From Nageia nagi (lineage: Eukaryota; Pinophyta): a DNA stretch of 64,000 bases. Location of the stretch: positions 40,300,001 through 40,364,000 of the forward strand of contig JBITNC010000001.1 in the NCBI GenBank assembly GCA_050084985.1, in the 5' to 3' direction. Positions 34,366-45,589 of the stretch are shown in pieces. The position numbers and the translations under genes are program-made. Positions within the stretch are counted from its first letter, which is position 1. Each line of letters opens with the position of its first letter. The notes under the pieces were generated by a model that saw only the letters and a list, made by a program, of their open reading frames with translations, made no database searches and was not told the DNA's origin.

Positions 34366-34650
34366 GAGATTACCAATATATTCGTATCATATTGGTTTCC
34401 CAATCCATTATGTTTCCATGGATTTTTGATATGGATTACCCTTCCTTACAAAGGTGTCAAGTGATAAGAGTGACTAAATTGGTTGCCCCAAGTCACCATG
34501 TTTCCATGGATTTGTTGATATGAATGACCCTTCCTTACAAAAGTGCCAAATAATAAGAGCAACCAACTTGGTTACCCCAAGCCACCATGTTTCCATGGAT
34601 TTTGTTGATAAGAGTGCTTCTTCCTTATGAAGGTAGCCAAATATCAAGAG
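34366..34650. repeat. 88-bp tandem repeat, three copies
   Basis: TGTTTCCATGGATTT occurs at 34411, 34499 and 34588 (steps 88 and 89). It is followed by GATATGGATTACCCTTCC-type wording, and preceded by TTGGTTGCCCCAAGTCACC in copies two and three. The first copy is more diverged. The small frames here are by-products of the repeat. Confidence 0.9.
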
Positions 34651-36195
34651 CAACAAACAATATTGACAAGCATCATTTTTGCAATAATAGATAAGATATG
34701 ACAAGCAACTAAAGGAAGTATTTAGACTTCTAAAGATAGGTATTATCCCTTTATATATTGATAAGCATAATTTGAAAAAAAATAATGATACAATTCCACA
34801 ATCATTGATTGTGATAAATGACAAGAATGATATAATACATATGCAATCGATGAAAAGTCATTTTTTGAGAAATTAGTCAAGAGATAAGCAATGGATAATA
34901 TTAACAATTTAAAAGCAGTTGATATGAGACATGCAATGCAAGAACTTGAGACAAAAATAACATTTTCCCATGCTATGAGTATAGTTTTGAAATTCATTAA
35001 GGAAATATAAGAAAAAACTTAGTTTTTTATCTATTTAGCATTTATATGAGATAGACAAGACAAAAATAATGTAAGTTTAAGTTGATACTCCAATAGTAGC
35101 TTAAGATACACAACAATGATGTTGGATTAAGAAGATAGTTTTGAGAAAACAAAGATTTACATAATTATGATTTTCCCTTACGATTAAAGAAAATGCTACC
35201 CAATGTCCTAAAATGCACAAGATGCTTCCACTTTTAAAGTTCATGACCATTTTAATTTCACTAGTTTTCGCAAAGGGGGTTTTGATAGATTTGAGTTAAT
35301 TTAATGACATAGGCGTTCCTTTTTATTCCATGTAGGTCATTTGCAAGTTGATGATTTTAAAATTTTAGAAAAGCGATGATTTATGCCAGTGAGGATGCTA
35401 GGATCCTAATGATAGCACTCCATTATGGGGAGATTTTGGTGTTGAAATACTATTCACAACCATAAGTGTTAAGGTTTAATGATAAAAAGAGGTTTTGGCT
35501 CATTTGATTGGAAAATGAAATGGTAAATTTGTAAAAAGGGGTTCCAAATAGTTTATACATAATAAGTATTATAATTCATTTGCATATTCTTGATTGGTGA
35601 GTTTGAGCTTTGGTCCTCAAATTAGTTGTTTCCTATTTGAATTCTGTGAGGGTTGTAGGAGTGTTTTTGGCTTAGATAGGATTAATTATTTCTCATATGG
35701 CTCAACAAATTACATATCAATAGGGTCATAGGGATCTTGTTGTTCATTCTTTTCCCAAGAGGTACCAACTACTAAAAATTTTATCATATTCTTAGTCTAT
35801 TCATAGATTAGGATATTTTTGATGGATTGGATTATCAATTTGGCTAATTTTTTATGAAATTTCTAAAATTTTTGAAATGTTTAGGATAAAAATATCATGA
35901 TAGGTTTTTGTATGCATGGAGGGAAGAAAATATCATTTTTACCATGAAATAGGTAAAAAATCTAATGGGTTTTCAAAAATTTTGAGAAATGATGCCTTAA
36001 ATAGGGTGATGTCATTAGCATCCTAGCACCACTGCTAGGTTAAAAATTTTAGCAAAATTTATAATTTAGCTGCTATATGGTTTTTAAGATAGTTTTACAA
36101 AATTTTGAAAAACTTGGACCTAAAGACATGTTTTAAGCAAGATGATTATTTGTGCAAAATTTTACTTTTTGTTGCTTTAATTATTTTTTGCTTTT
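34651..36195. other. Gene-free stretch upstream of PMD copy 2
   Basis: No domain is recognised on either strand. The overlapping minus-strand frames at 34474-34997 are low-complexity. It may be part of the same decayed retroelement as PMD copy 2 and the gag at 38.7-40.7 kb, but no pol motif can be read. Confidence 0.45.
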
Positions 36196-37860
36196 ATGAC
36201 ATTGTTATTGATAAATTTTTATTTGTACATGTACTTGTTATACTATGAGACATGGAGTTCGATCATGAATGTGACAATGAATTTTGAGCTTATGGTTATA
36301 GAGAGAGCATCACTAGATACTTATGGCTTAGGTCACATGAAGGGCATGTCATGCATCCCATGTGATAAGTACTTCTTAATTTCCATGATGGAGCATTAGT
36401 GTGATGACACCAAAACATTCCACCTACCGATGAGAGAAATCACCATCACTCTAGCTGAAATCCATTGCATCTTATGGGTACCCATGAAGGGTACATTGGT
36501 TTAGAAGGAAACTCTATCTATGGCTGAGATGGAGGAGCACTGTTATTGGTTAATGGAGGTGTAAGACTACCATCAGTAGAAGAAGAGTGCACTCTTTCAT
36601 GACACCATGTATATGCCCCTAGAGAACATAGATATAGTCCACTGGTTTAGAATTTATATAGTCATTCTTCTCAACATTATCTTATGTAACAATAAGAACC
36701 ACAAGTGCTTTCACATTAGCTACATTCCCATAGTGCAAGGGATATGCCTTCATAGGGAGAGATATGCATGACACCTGATATTCATAGCTTTGTCTCTATG
36801 AAGGTAGGGGCAATATAGTGGCACACTCTTTCATCTTATAGGCTTGCATGTATGAGGATATCATAGTAGCTAAGACCTACTTACCTACTACCACATGGGT
36901 AGACATGCCCTATTGGTTTTGATGGAATACCAAATAGAGAATGAGCGCAACACAAGAGGTTGAGTAGTGTTGTAGAATTCTATACCTATTGGATGAGGAG
37001 GTTATCACTTAGGATCCTTACTTTGACCTACCATTATGGGATGAGATGGAAAAATCTATTATGAAGCATGACCCCTTTCCATATCTAAGGTCAATGCTAG
37101 GTGGTAGAGTTTTATTAGCTTGATAAGGTTCTTTGATAGTTTGACATGATGTAGGATATGCCAATGCCTAGGGTGTGGTCGAATGTGGCCTAAAACTATA
37201 GATATCATACCATCCCCCCAAGAGTGTTATTCATTCCAACATAGAGTGTGGAGTTGGGAGATTTCTTAAGATCATGCCCCTAGAGTACCTACCCCTATCA
37301 TTAGCACACTTCGAAGTACTGATGATGGTGGGACATAGTAAGGCCTATGCCACTAGGCCTCAACAACAAGGGAGAGGAGGAGGTGGAGGATACAATGGTA
37401 GAGGAGGAGCTGATGGACATGAAGGAGCCTATGGATACCAAAAACCTACCAACACCATCCCAAATGGTGTATCCATCCAAACTATCTACATTAGGAGCTA
37501 TTGGCCCCTTGATCGACACCTTAGGTATACCATTAAAACCCTAAAATCTTAATAGAGATACAACCTAAAAAGAAACTAACAACTATACACCTATTAATAG
37601 GGCTAGACAAATAGGTAGTAGTACTAAAGGCATAGGTGGCTAGCCTCTAGGCATAACTAATAGACAGGGATGAGCACATAGGTGCTCTAGGGGGATAGAT
37701 AGAGATATTATAGTCTCTACCCCACATGATACACCAGTAATGGTTTAGGAAAATTCAAGATATGATCATGCAAAAAGATAATCAACTCATCCAGATGGAA
37801 AATGCACTAGCAGCAGTGTCAGCTAGTAGGACGAGGTTTAGGTTTAGGAGCAGGCTAGGA
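36196..37860 (+). pseudogene. Plant mobile domain (PMD) pseudogene, copy 2
   Basis: The 67-codon frame 36196-36399 ends with GLGHMKGMSCIPCDKYFLIS. After one stop the same frame gives DTKTFHLPMREITITLAEIH, the PMD core. Further PMD-like wording follows: 'LFHDTMYMPLENIDIVHWF', 'YFDLPLWDEMEKSIMKHD' and a basic or acidic low-complexity tail near 37350-37450. A coil 'MQKDNQLIQMENALAAVSAS' near 37768-37827 resembles the C-terminal coils of PMD-type proteins. About ten stops break it. It lies antisense to the L1-family gag and LTR at 38.7-41.5 kb. PMD proteins are linked to transposon silencing and to transposons themselves; no function is claimed for this copy. Confidence 0.8.
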
Positions 37861-37938
37861 CTTGAAACCCATTTGTTGGTCAGAGTTCCTATGAGGGGAA
37901 CTAGTTGTACTTGCATACCATGTACTTTTTTTTGGACA

Positions 37939-37939
37939 T

Positions 37940-37972
<33 letters not shown>
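37939..37972. repeat. (TA)n microsatellite
   Basis: TACATACATA followed by a clean TA run, at the 3' end of PMD copy 2. Confidence 0.9.
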
Positions 37973-38699
37973 CAACATATTCATATTTTTATGTGTTTTA
38001 GACATATGGATTTACCATGATTTTCTTAAATATGTTAAGATTTAACAAAATAAGGAAATTAAATAATGAAAAAATCATAAATATTTTAAGAACATACATA
38101 AATATAATGTAAAATATTCAATCATTTAAATGATGAACAAAACATGTGCAAACATTAAAAACATGACAATAATATTAATTTAGACACACATAATGTAGCA
38201 ACAACTCTAGATTCTAGTGGCACTACTAGGATATGAGGAAGAGAAGCAAAAAGGTTTTGAAAAAACATTAAGGAATTTGATAATACTACAACAAAAAAAA
38301 TTGAAACAACAAATAACTCATGGAATAGTCCAAACACCATCAACATCACAATCATACCTAGAACTAGTAGTTGGGGCTATGGTTGAGGGATACTCATAGT
38401 GTTAGTCTTTAGTTTCTTTCCATCATCATCAAACTCTGCCTTATTAATTTGAGAGAATGGATTACTGAAAATATTTAGCCTTTGGTTTTGTGGATGTATA
38501 GGTCCATCTCATTGAGGGTTCTTCTACATTGGTTTAGTCCTATGTTTCTACAAAACTTCATCTAAAACTTCATGATCAAATTTAAACTTGCCCTTATCAT
38601 GTAGGAAATGGGGACATCCAATGTTTTATTTAGATTGAGAAACGGAAGTCCGTCGATTTCAAATCGAAGCGGCTCCATTTCCATTTCCTCCATTTTAAT
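37973..38699. other. Spacer between PMD copy 2 and antisense gag
   Basis: AT-rich and without a recognised domain. The minus strand near 38580-38640 has a 'CPHFLHDKGKFKFDHEVLDE' reading that may be a zinc-knuckle-side part of gag. A short higher-GC patch lies at 38640-38690. Confidence 0.4.
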
Positions 38700-40650
38700 T
38701 CATTTCTTTTCAAGTTGGAGCCCCTAATTTTGAATTATATTTTTCAAATAATGGTACACTTTTTTTTGGCATGACTTTCTTGCCTATTGAAATTATAAAA
38801 GAGTGTGCTTGATAGCTAGGAGGTTTTATGCTAGGAGGCTCTTTTATTGGTGGATAATACATTAATTTCGTAAAAACTAGAGCATCTAGGACTTCACTAA
38901 TATCTTCATGGAATTCAATATATTTTCTACGCCTCTTAGGTTCCCATACTTTAATTTCATCATGGATAACCCTAGCAACTATGTTCACTTTAGGTTCAGT
39001 TTGGTTTGTGGCTTTTTGGGTTTGTCAAGAAAGATAGGTTTGAGGATTAAAGTTTTATTCATGTGGGATAAAGGTTCATTGAATGATTTATGTTGGGATT
39101 CTTTGCTAATTATTTCATCTATTAACTTTTCATAAGGGTAGTCTTGAAAATATGAGAAATCACATCTATAGGATGGTAATAAGGTGCAAAAAAGGACATG
39201 CTTCTTTTCTTTAGTGGGAATTTGGACTTGATTAACTACTTTGGATCATTATACAATGAAATTACTAACAAGCTAACCTTATTTTTGTTTTACGATATAC
39301 ATGTCTAAGGAATATGGATCTTAGTTGATAAACAACTTGTAACGATCCAAGAATGCTTTAACAACATTATCAAAGCATGTAATACTTTCATTAGGTAGAC
39401 TAGTGAACTATTGAAATGATTCAAATTTTAAACTTAAAGGGAACAATTTAGCCAACAAATCATATTCATTTTTAAATGAAATAGCTTCTAAATGATACCT
39501 TTGCAAATGTATTCTAGGATCAAAATGACCATCAAACATAGTAAATGTTACCTATTTTTCATACTTTTTTTGGCAAATGCAATGGCAAAAGGGGTTCTCA
39601 ATACCTCATGAAATGGCAAGTACAAACTTATTGATGCAATATTTGATATAATTTTGAAGTGTATTATCTAGATTGGTTGGTTATGATGGTTCACCAATGT
39701 CTTTTTTTTCCTTACCTAACCCTGCAAATAATCCAAAATAATGAATCTTTTCTTATTCTAGATTTTTGATAAATGAATTGACCATATCCATTTTGGTTTA
39801 GATGAAGCTTTTATGAAGGTGATGTTGAGATTTAGTAAGCTCAATTATTTACATAATATAGCATATTTTTCATCCAATAATCTAGTTCTTCTTCTCAATT
39901 TGAATTCTATTATAGGGTCTTTTCATCATCCAACTAATAGGGATAATAGATTTGTTAAGTGCTTCATGCTCTGTGATATCAATTAGCTCTTCTTCATTGA
40001 TGTCATCTTTCTGATCTTCTTTTAGGATGGAAAAATATGTTGGATTACAAAACATATTTTAGGATCTCGAGGATGTGGAGTGGTTTGAATAGGATTTTAG
40101 TTAGGTATCACAGTAATGGTGCTAGTCTCCATAGTGTCACAAGGATCTTGTTGGTTTTTACGCATTTGGTTTTGATCAAAGGGTTGGGGATGATATTTTG
40201 TAATGGATAAACCTATTATGGATTTAATTACTTATAGGTTTATCTACAAGGGGTTAAAGTCATATCATTTTGAGTCTATTGGATCATTTACCTTTATTTA
40301 GCATATTTAGGATTTGTATCCCCTTCCTATAAGCTTTGGAAAAGGAGAGGAAGAAATTATTTTGTAGCTAATAATTTTCTACCATGGAGAGTGGTAAATA
40401 TATTGATAAGTATCTCTGATGCATTTTATGGTAGTTCATCAAGTTCTAATGGGTTTATTTTTTCATCTTCCTCAGCTAAGTTACTACAATCTTTTGATGC
40501 ACTATCATATTCATCATGAAGTTGAAGCTTTCATATTATTTCACTATACCTTCATGGTGTATTCATGTTGTTCTTACATGTCCTAGTATTTTTTGGTTGT
40601 ATAAGAGGACATTCAATATTTTCTTGATTTCAAGCATCGGGTGTATCCAT
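38700..40650 (-). pseudogene. gag of an L1-LTR Ty3/gypsy element
   Basis: The minus strand reads a gag capsid domain at about 39340-39545: 'FDGHFDPRIHLQRYHLEAI', 'YDLLAKLFPLSLKFESFQ-FTSLP', then 'SITCFDNVVKAFLDRYKLF'. This is the Retrotrans_gag pattern (LRLFPxSLxGxAxxWxxSLPxxSIxxWxxLxxxFLxRF) of Athila/Tat-like elements. A candidate start lies near 40650, about 110 bp inside the LTR, and an acidic segment follows it. A 92-codon open stretch at 38710-38988 (VWEPKRRRKYIEFHEDISEV) closes the readable part. No protease or pol follows leftward. The Athila/Tat assignment is tentative. Confidence 0.7.
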
Positions 40651-40760
40651 TTCTATCACACTTGGAAATTGATATTAGTCCTACCCAAAACCCTAAGTTT
40701 TGGGCACAACTAGTGAAAGATATAGCAATGCATAAAAAAGAAGTCAATTTAACCAATTTT

Positions 40761-41495
40761 TATAACCAAAAATAAGAATAAAATATTACTAATTAAGGTT
40801 ATTTATAGAATATTCAATTAATCAATTTAACCATAAAATAATAGAAAAGTGATAATACAAATGATGATAATGATCTATTTGACCTTGACTTATCAAAACT
40901 AGATTTATGAAAGATACAAACCTGTACTTTAGCTATGATGATGAATGGAGGTGATATTAAAATGAAAGGGTACAAATGATGAGCCTCTCCAAAGAACAAA
41001 GCTAAATATCTAACCTTAATCTAGTGTTGATGCTAGGAACCCAATGGCATTTCTTGGCTAACTTTCTAGTTTAAACTCACCCTTTGCTCGATTTTGTCAT
41101 CTCACCTTTGATGCTTAGAATATCACTTGTAGATGAGTAAAAGATAGTAGGAATGCAAATCTTAGAGTATAAAAATTCCATAAATGATAGGTGGCATTAA
41201 GAAACATTGATAAATTAATGACATAACTAATTACCATCTATCAAGGATTTAGGATTGCGTTAGATCATGTCATGTCTATGATCATGCAAACCCTTCCACC
41301 TTTATAGGTAATAGGTAGATTACCAAGGCTCCTTCTTGGGCTTATTTTGATGTATAATGACCTGTTATGATAAAACATAAAGGTAGATGAGAGTGCACAT
41401 TGATAAAGGTATTTAATTAATAATTTAAATAAATCATTTCAAATATCTAAAAAAAGGTATTTTAATTAAACTAAAATTCCTTTTAGGTGTTAACA
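40761..41495 (-). mobile_element. LTR, family L1, minus orientation
   Basis: The reverse strand runs from TGTTAACACC (41495) to GGTTATA (40761), about 735 bp, and aligns end to end with 8491-9222. After it, on the minus strand, comes AAAATTGGTTAAATTGAC, the counterpart of the candidate primer-binding site after the first LTR. The gag at 38.7-40.7 kb reads away from it, so it is that element's 5' LTR. Confidence 0.8.
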
Positions 41496-42061
41496 ATAAT
41501 CCCAAGGTGGAGCCTTGTAACTAGAAATTCTATCTATAAAAATGGAAGGATCATTCATGAGAAATCATCATAGGATCCAAAATACTTGATAGGCATTAAT
41601 ATACTTATTTCATTCTTGATTGGTGTTTCTTAATGCCACCTATAATATCTAAATTTTATTATACATTGAGCTATGCATTCTTGAAATCTTCCTAAGCTAT
41701 CTATTTGTGATATTATGAGCATCAAAGGTGCAATGATGACATAGAGAAAAAGGTAAAGGAGGCCTGGAAAGATAACCAGGAAACATCACTAGGATCTTAA
41801 CACCACCATTGGGTTGAGGTCAAATTGGTGGCTCCATATTTCATAGAATCTCTTCATTTGTCCCCTTTCAATCAAATATATCCTTAATTTATTATGATAG
41901 GTAAAGTATAGGTTTGTATCTTTCATTAATCCAAATTTATAGTTCAAGGTCAATTAGGATCATTATCATCTTTCATGTCATTATCATTCACCATTATTTT
42001 GTTATTATTTGGATAAATTGTATATATTAAATAACCCTAATAGATTATTATTTCAGTTATA
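41496..42061 (+). mobile_element. 5'-truncated LTR, family L1, plus orientation
   Basis: ATAATCCCAAGGTGGAGCC at 41496 matches ATAAGCCCAAAGAGGAGCC at 8661. The match continues to AGTTATA at 42061, with long shared words such as GGTAAAGTATAGGTTTGTAT. The first 170 bp of the LTR are missing. It abuts the minus-orientation copy with no spacer. Confidence 0.85.
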
Positions 42062-44649
42062 ATAGGAATTATAGAATAAATGAGAAAGGTTTAATGAATT
42101 CTAAATGTATAGAAATGTAATTAATACCTTTCAATTTATTATCTAAATGAATGAAATGGGTTTGATCAATATTGAAACACATCTTCTAAAAGAAAAGTGA
42201 AGGTTTCAATGAATGCATATGAGAAAAGTCTACATTCAAAGTTTATCATATATTCTTATAGTAATGATAAACTATAAATAGGATTATAAAATTAATTGAA
42301 AAAAGTATAATGAATTAGTTGAAAGGAACCTATTTAAATAAGGTATCTAGTTGGATTTATAAGTTATACTAGTATGTACATTGTGTTAAGAAGTACAGCC
42401 TTAAGAGTAATCTAAGATGTTGAATAAAAGTAATAGTATACAAATCAAAATCAAGTTAAGTATAAAACATAATTATTGAGAGATTAAAATTATTAATGAA
42501 CCAAATTAATGCAAATAAAATAATTATTTGGAATAATTATGGAATTATCTATAAATAATATTGAAAACCTTTGAGTGTTGGCAAACATGTCATTATTCAG
42601 AAAGGTAGGGGTTAAGAGTTGTTCATAGAGAATAACTTCATGCCCTTATTTTTTTAATAAGTGAGATAATCATATTTAAAACCTTCTTTAATGCTTAAAA
42701 AGGAAGAATTACACTTTTTAAAGTATGTATTTTTCCTTTTGTATGGTTGATGTGGGATTTCATGATTTGAAAGTGCAACCTTTACTTTTCCACCTGTACA
42801 TAAGGTTAGAATTGTTAAAAATTGACATAAATAAATAATAAAGATGTTTTAATACCATTAAAATACTTTAAAATAATTTATTAGATATTAAATCATAAAT
42901 ATACTTATGGTTACATTATTAATCACAAAAAGAGAAAAGTAGAGTAGTGACCATCAGAACAACCCATATGTTTCGATCGTAGAAAGATAATGGGTTTTTA
43001 TGATGAAAATACTTGAATTACTTTATGTATAGTCATATAATATATTTAAAATAAAAAATATGTTATAAATAATATGTGTAGGACATTTATATGAATAATA
43101 ATTTGAAAATATCTCTCTTATAAACCTAAGCTTGAATATCAGATTTTATACTACTCATTACTATTTTAAGTATTCTAATATAGATTAATAATGTTAAGAT
43201 AAGTATGACCATGAAGATCAAATAGGTTATTGATATTCCATCTAAATTGAGGATGTAAGGATAACTAGGATTAGAATTTTGTTCTAATAATTCAATTAAA
43301 TCAAACAAACCACCCTTGATGAGGAAAGCAGTTAACATTTTTGAAAATATTTTGATCCTTTAAGATATGGGCATGAGGTGATAAAACCATTGGTGGATAT
43401 AATCAATAAATATAGATAGGTTAGTCTTCATATTATAGGATAAGTAATAGTGGTTGCATAATTTGCACTATATTAGGTGAAGATATATGTCATAGTCATC
43501 TCTTCTTTTCATAGTGTATTAAATGGAGATGATGACTATTATAGGGGTGATTATGTTATATCCACATCATTTGATGTGGAGGATTATCATCAAGTGATGA
43601 TGAATAATATTGATTACATATTGGGTGATGATGATTAATCTTGTAGGTATGCTATCCTAGGTGATATAGGCACAAGTTGAAATCAAACTTGAATGCTATG
43701 ATCGAATGAATCACTACTAGTGGAGTGGTAATAATGGAGGGATCACATTTATGCATCCATTCTAAAAAGGAGAAGTTAGGAAGGTGAAATCCAAAAAATG
43801 GAAGAGGTTAATCAACCTAGGAATTGATTAGAGTAATCCACTTGAGTGTAAATTGGCCATTGATAGGAAGCTCAATGTAGATCTCATAAAAGTCCATTGG
43901 ATAAATATTTTGATGGGTATTTAAAGATTAATGTATACAAAAATATCCTAGTTTTTTACCATTTATAAAAGTAAGTTTAGTGAGGTGCACTACATGATGT
44001 TTCTATTTGGTGCTTGTAAATTGAATACTATTATAGAAGTACTAGAGAATATATTTGAATAATTTTAGTATAATTGAAACAATAGAGCATAATTATGTAA
44101 TTATTGATCATATGATTATTATTCACCATTTGAGCATAATTATAGAGCATATTTGAATATTATTATGCTTATATTTGTATTCATGTTCCATGTATAGTGT
44201 ATAATATTTATGTCCAAAAATAGGGCCCAATAGATGATGCGTAAATTATAACAAACCTATCAAATAATGACATGTTATCTTTTTCATACTTGTACAATTA
44301 GACCATCATTGAATTAAATGAGGTGCCTAATATCATAGTTAGAGTATAATTTATTGGATTTATAAAAATCATATCCTCATATAAAAAATGATAACTTAGG
44401 TGAACAAATTGGAAAGTTATTAAGAATTTGAGTTTATCAAGATTAGGGGGTAGAGGAGAGAAGAGGTTGGAATGAACATTTCAAGTTTTTTACAAAGGTA
44501 AGGGGTACATGAGAGGGTAGATGAGTAGAGATACTACTAGGTATTCTTTGATTTTTTCACATGTTATCTTATCAAACAATTACCATTCCTTGTATTCTTC
44601 CTCAATTTACAAAATAGGGCTTAATACCTGATGATGGAATTTAGAATAA
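42062..44649. other. Gene-free stretch
   Basis: No domain is recognised on either strand. The frame 43126-43338 (-) encodes a hydrophobic AT-driven peptide without family resemblance. Confidence 0.55.
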
Positions 44650-45020
44650 AAGTATCTAAGATATTTTTTAGAATACCCATTTTGTGTATATCTTACAATA
44701 ATTATAGACTATGAAACTATGAATTTGCATCATGCATCTTGCTAAATAATTATCAAGCCTTATGTATTCTTCCATATTTTGTATACTTGTTTGAGGATAT
44801 CTTTTTAGAAAACCCATTTTGCATGTATCTTACAATCATTATGAAATTATATTTGCATCATGCATCTTAACAAATAATTCTTGGGCCTTATGTTTTATTA
44901 TAGATGTTACATACATGTATTAGAATAGTTTTTAGAAAACCCATTTTTTGCATATCCTACAATCATTGCAATACACAAAATTGTATTTGCATTACAAATA
45001 TTATTAAATAATTCTCATAC
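44650..45020. repeat. About 130-bp degenerate tandem repeat, three copies
   Basis: TTTTTAGAAAACCCATTTT-type words occur at about 44665, 44801 and 44929 (steps 136 and 128). Each is followed by TATCTTACAATCATTAT and ATTTGCATCATGCATCTT words. Copies are clearly diverged. Confidence 0.85.
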
Positions 45021-45023
45021 ATT

Positions 45024-45062
<39 letters not shown>
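45024..45062. repeat. (TA)n(TG)n microsatellite
   Basis: A short TA run passes into about fifteen TG units. Confidence 0.95.
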
Positions 45063-45064
<2 letters not shown>

Positions 45065-45236
45065 GGAATCCATACAAAACAAATTGATGCAAAACCATTT
45101 TTAACTATTCTTTGATAGATATCCATAACTCTTTCTGAAGCTCCAATGGTGGCATATGTTAGAATTATGTTGGAAAAGATTGTAAAGTTTGTATTTACAT
45201 ATAATAATTACATATACTTAAAATTTTGTATTTTAG

Positions 45237-45589
45237 ATCATTTTATATCATGTTATATAGTTACACCATTTAACATCATATGGTGTATTTAGATCATTCG
45301 ATATCATATGGTGCAATTGCATCATTTCAAACCATATGGTTTACTTAGATAATTTCATATCATATGTTAGTGTATTTACATCATTTCATATCATAAGGTA
45401 TACCTAGACCATATCATATGGTGTAGTTACATCATTTTCATGTCATGTGATGTTTTTAGATCATTTTATATCATATGGTATAGTTGCATCATTTTGGACT
45501 ATATGGTGTACTTAAATCATTTCATATCAAATTTTTGTGCATTTAGATAATTTTATATTATATGTTTCCCTTAGATAATTTCATATCCA
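45237..45589. repeat. 28-bp minisatellite, about 12 copies
   Basis: The unit ATCATTTCATATCATATGGTGTACTTAG recurs about twelve times. Most copies are 28 bp, some 29-31, and one near 45411 is shortened. Neighbouring copies alternate between endings TTAG and TTAC/TTGC through much of the array, suggesting a 56-bp dimer as the later unit of duplication. There is no coding content. Confidence 0.9.

Noticed and set aside
37301-37544. Overlapping frames in 37.3-37.5 kb, one Gly-rich (RGGGGGYNGRGG) and one acidic, as separate genes
   Set aside because: All lie in one purine-rich tract at the C-terminal side of PMD copy 2; they are alternative readings of the same low-complexity tail.
38630-38700. 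Higher-GC patch as a possible tRNA gene
   Set aside because: It contains GATTTCAAATCGAAGC, but I could not form a cloverleaf or find A and B boxes at proper spacing.
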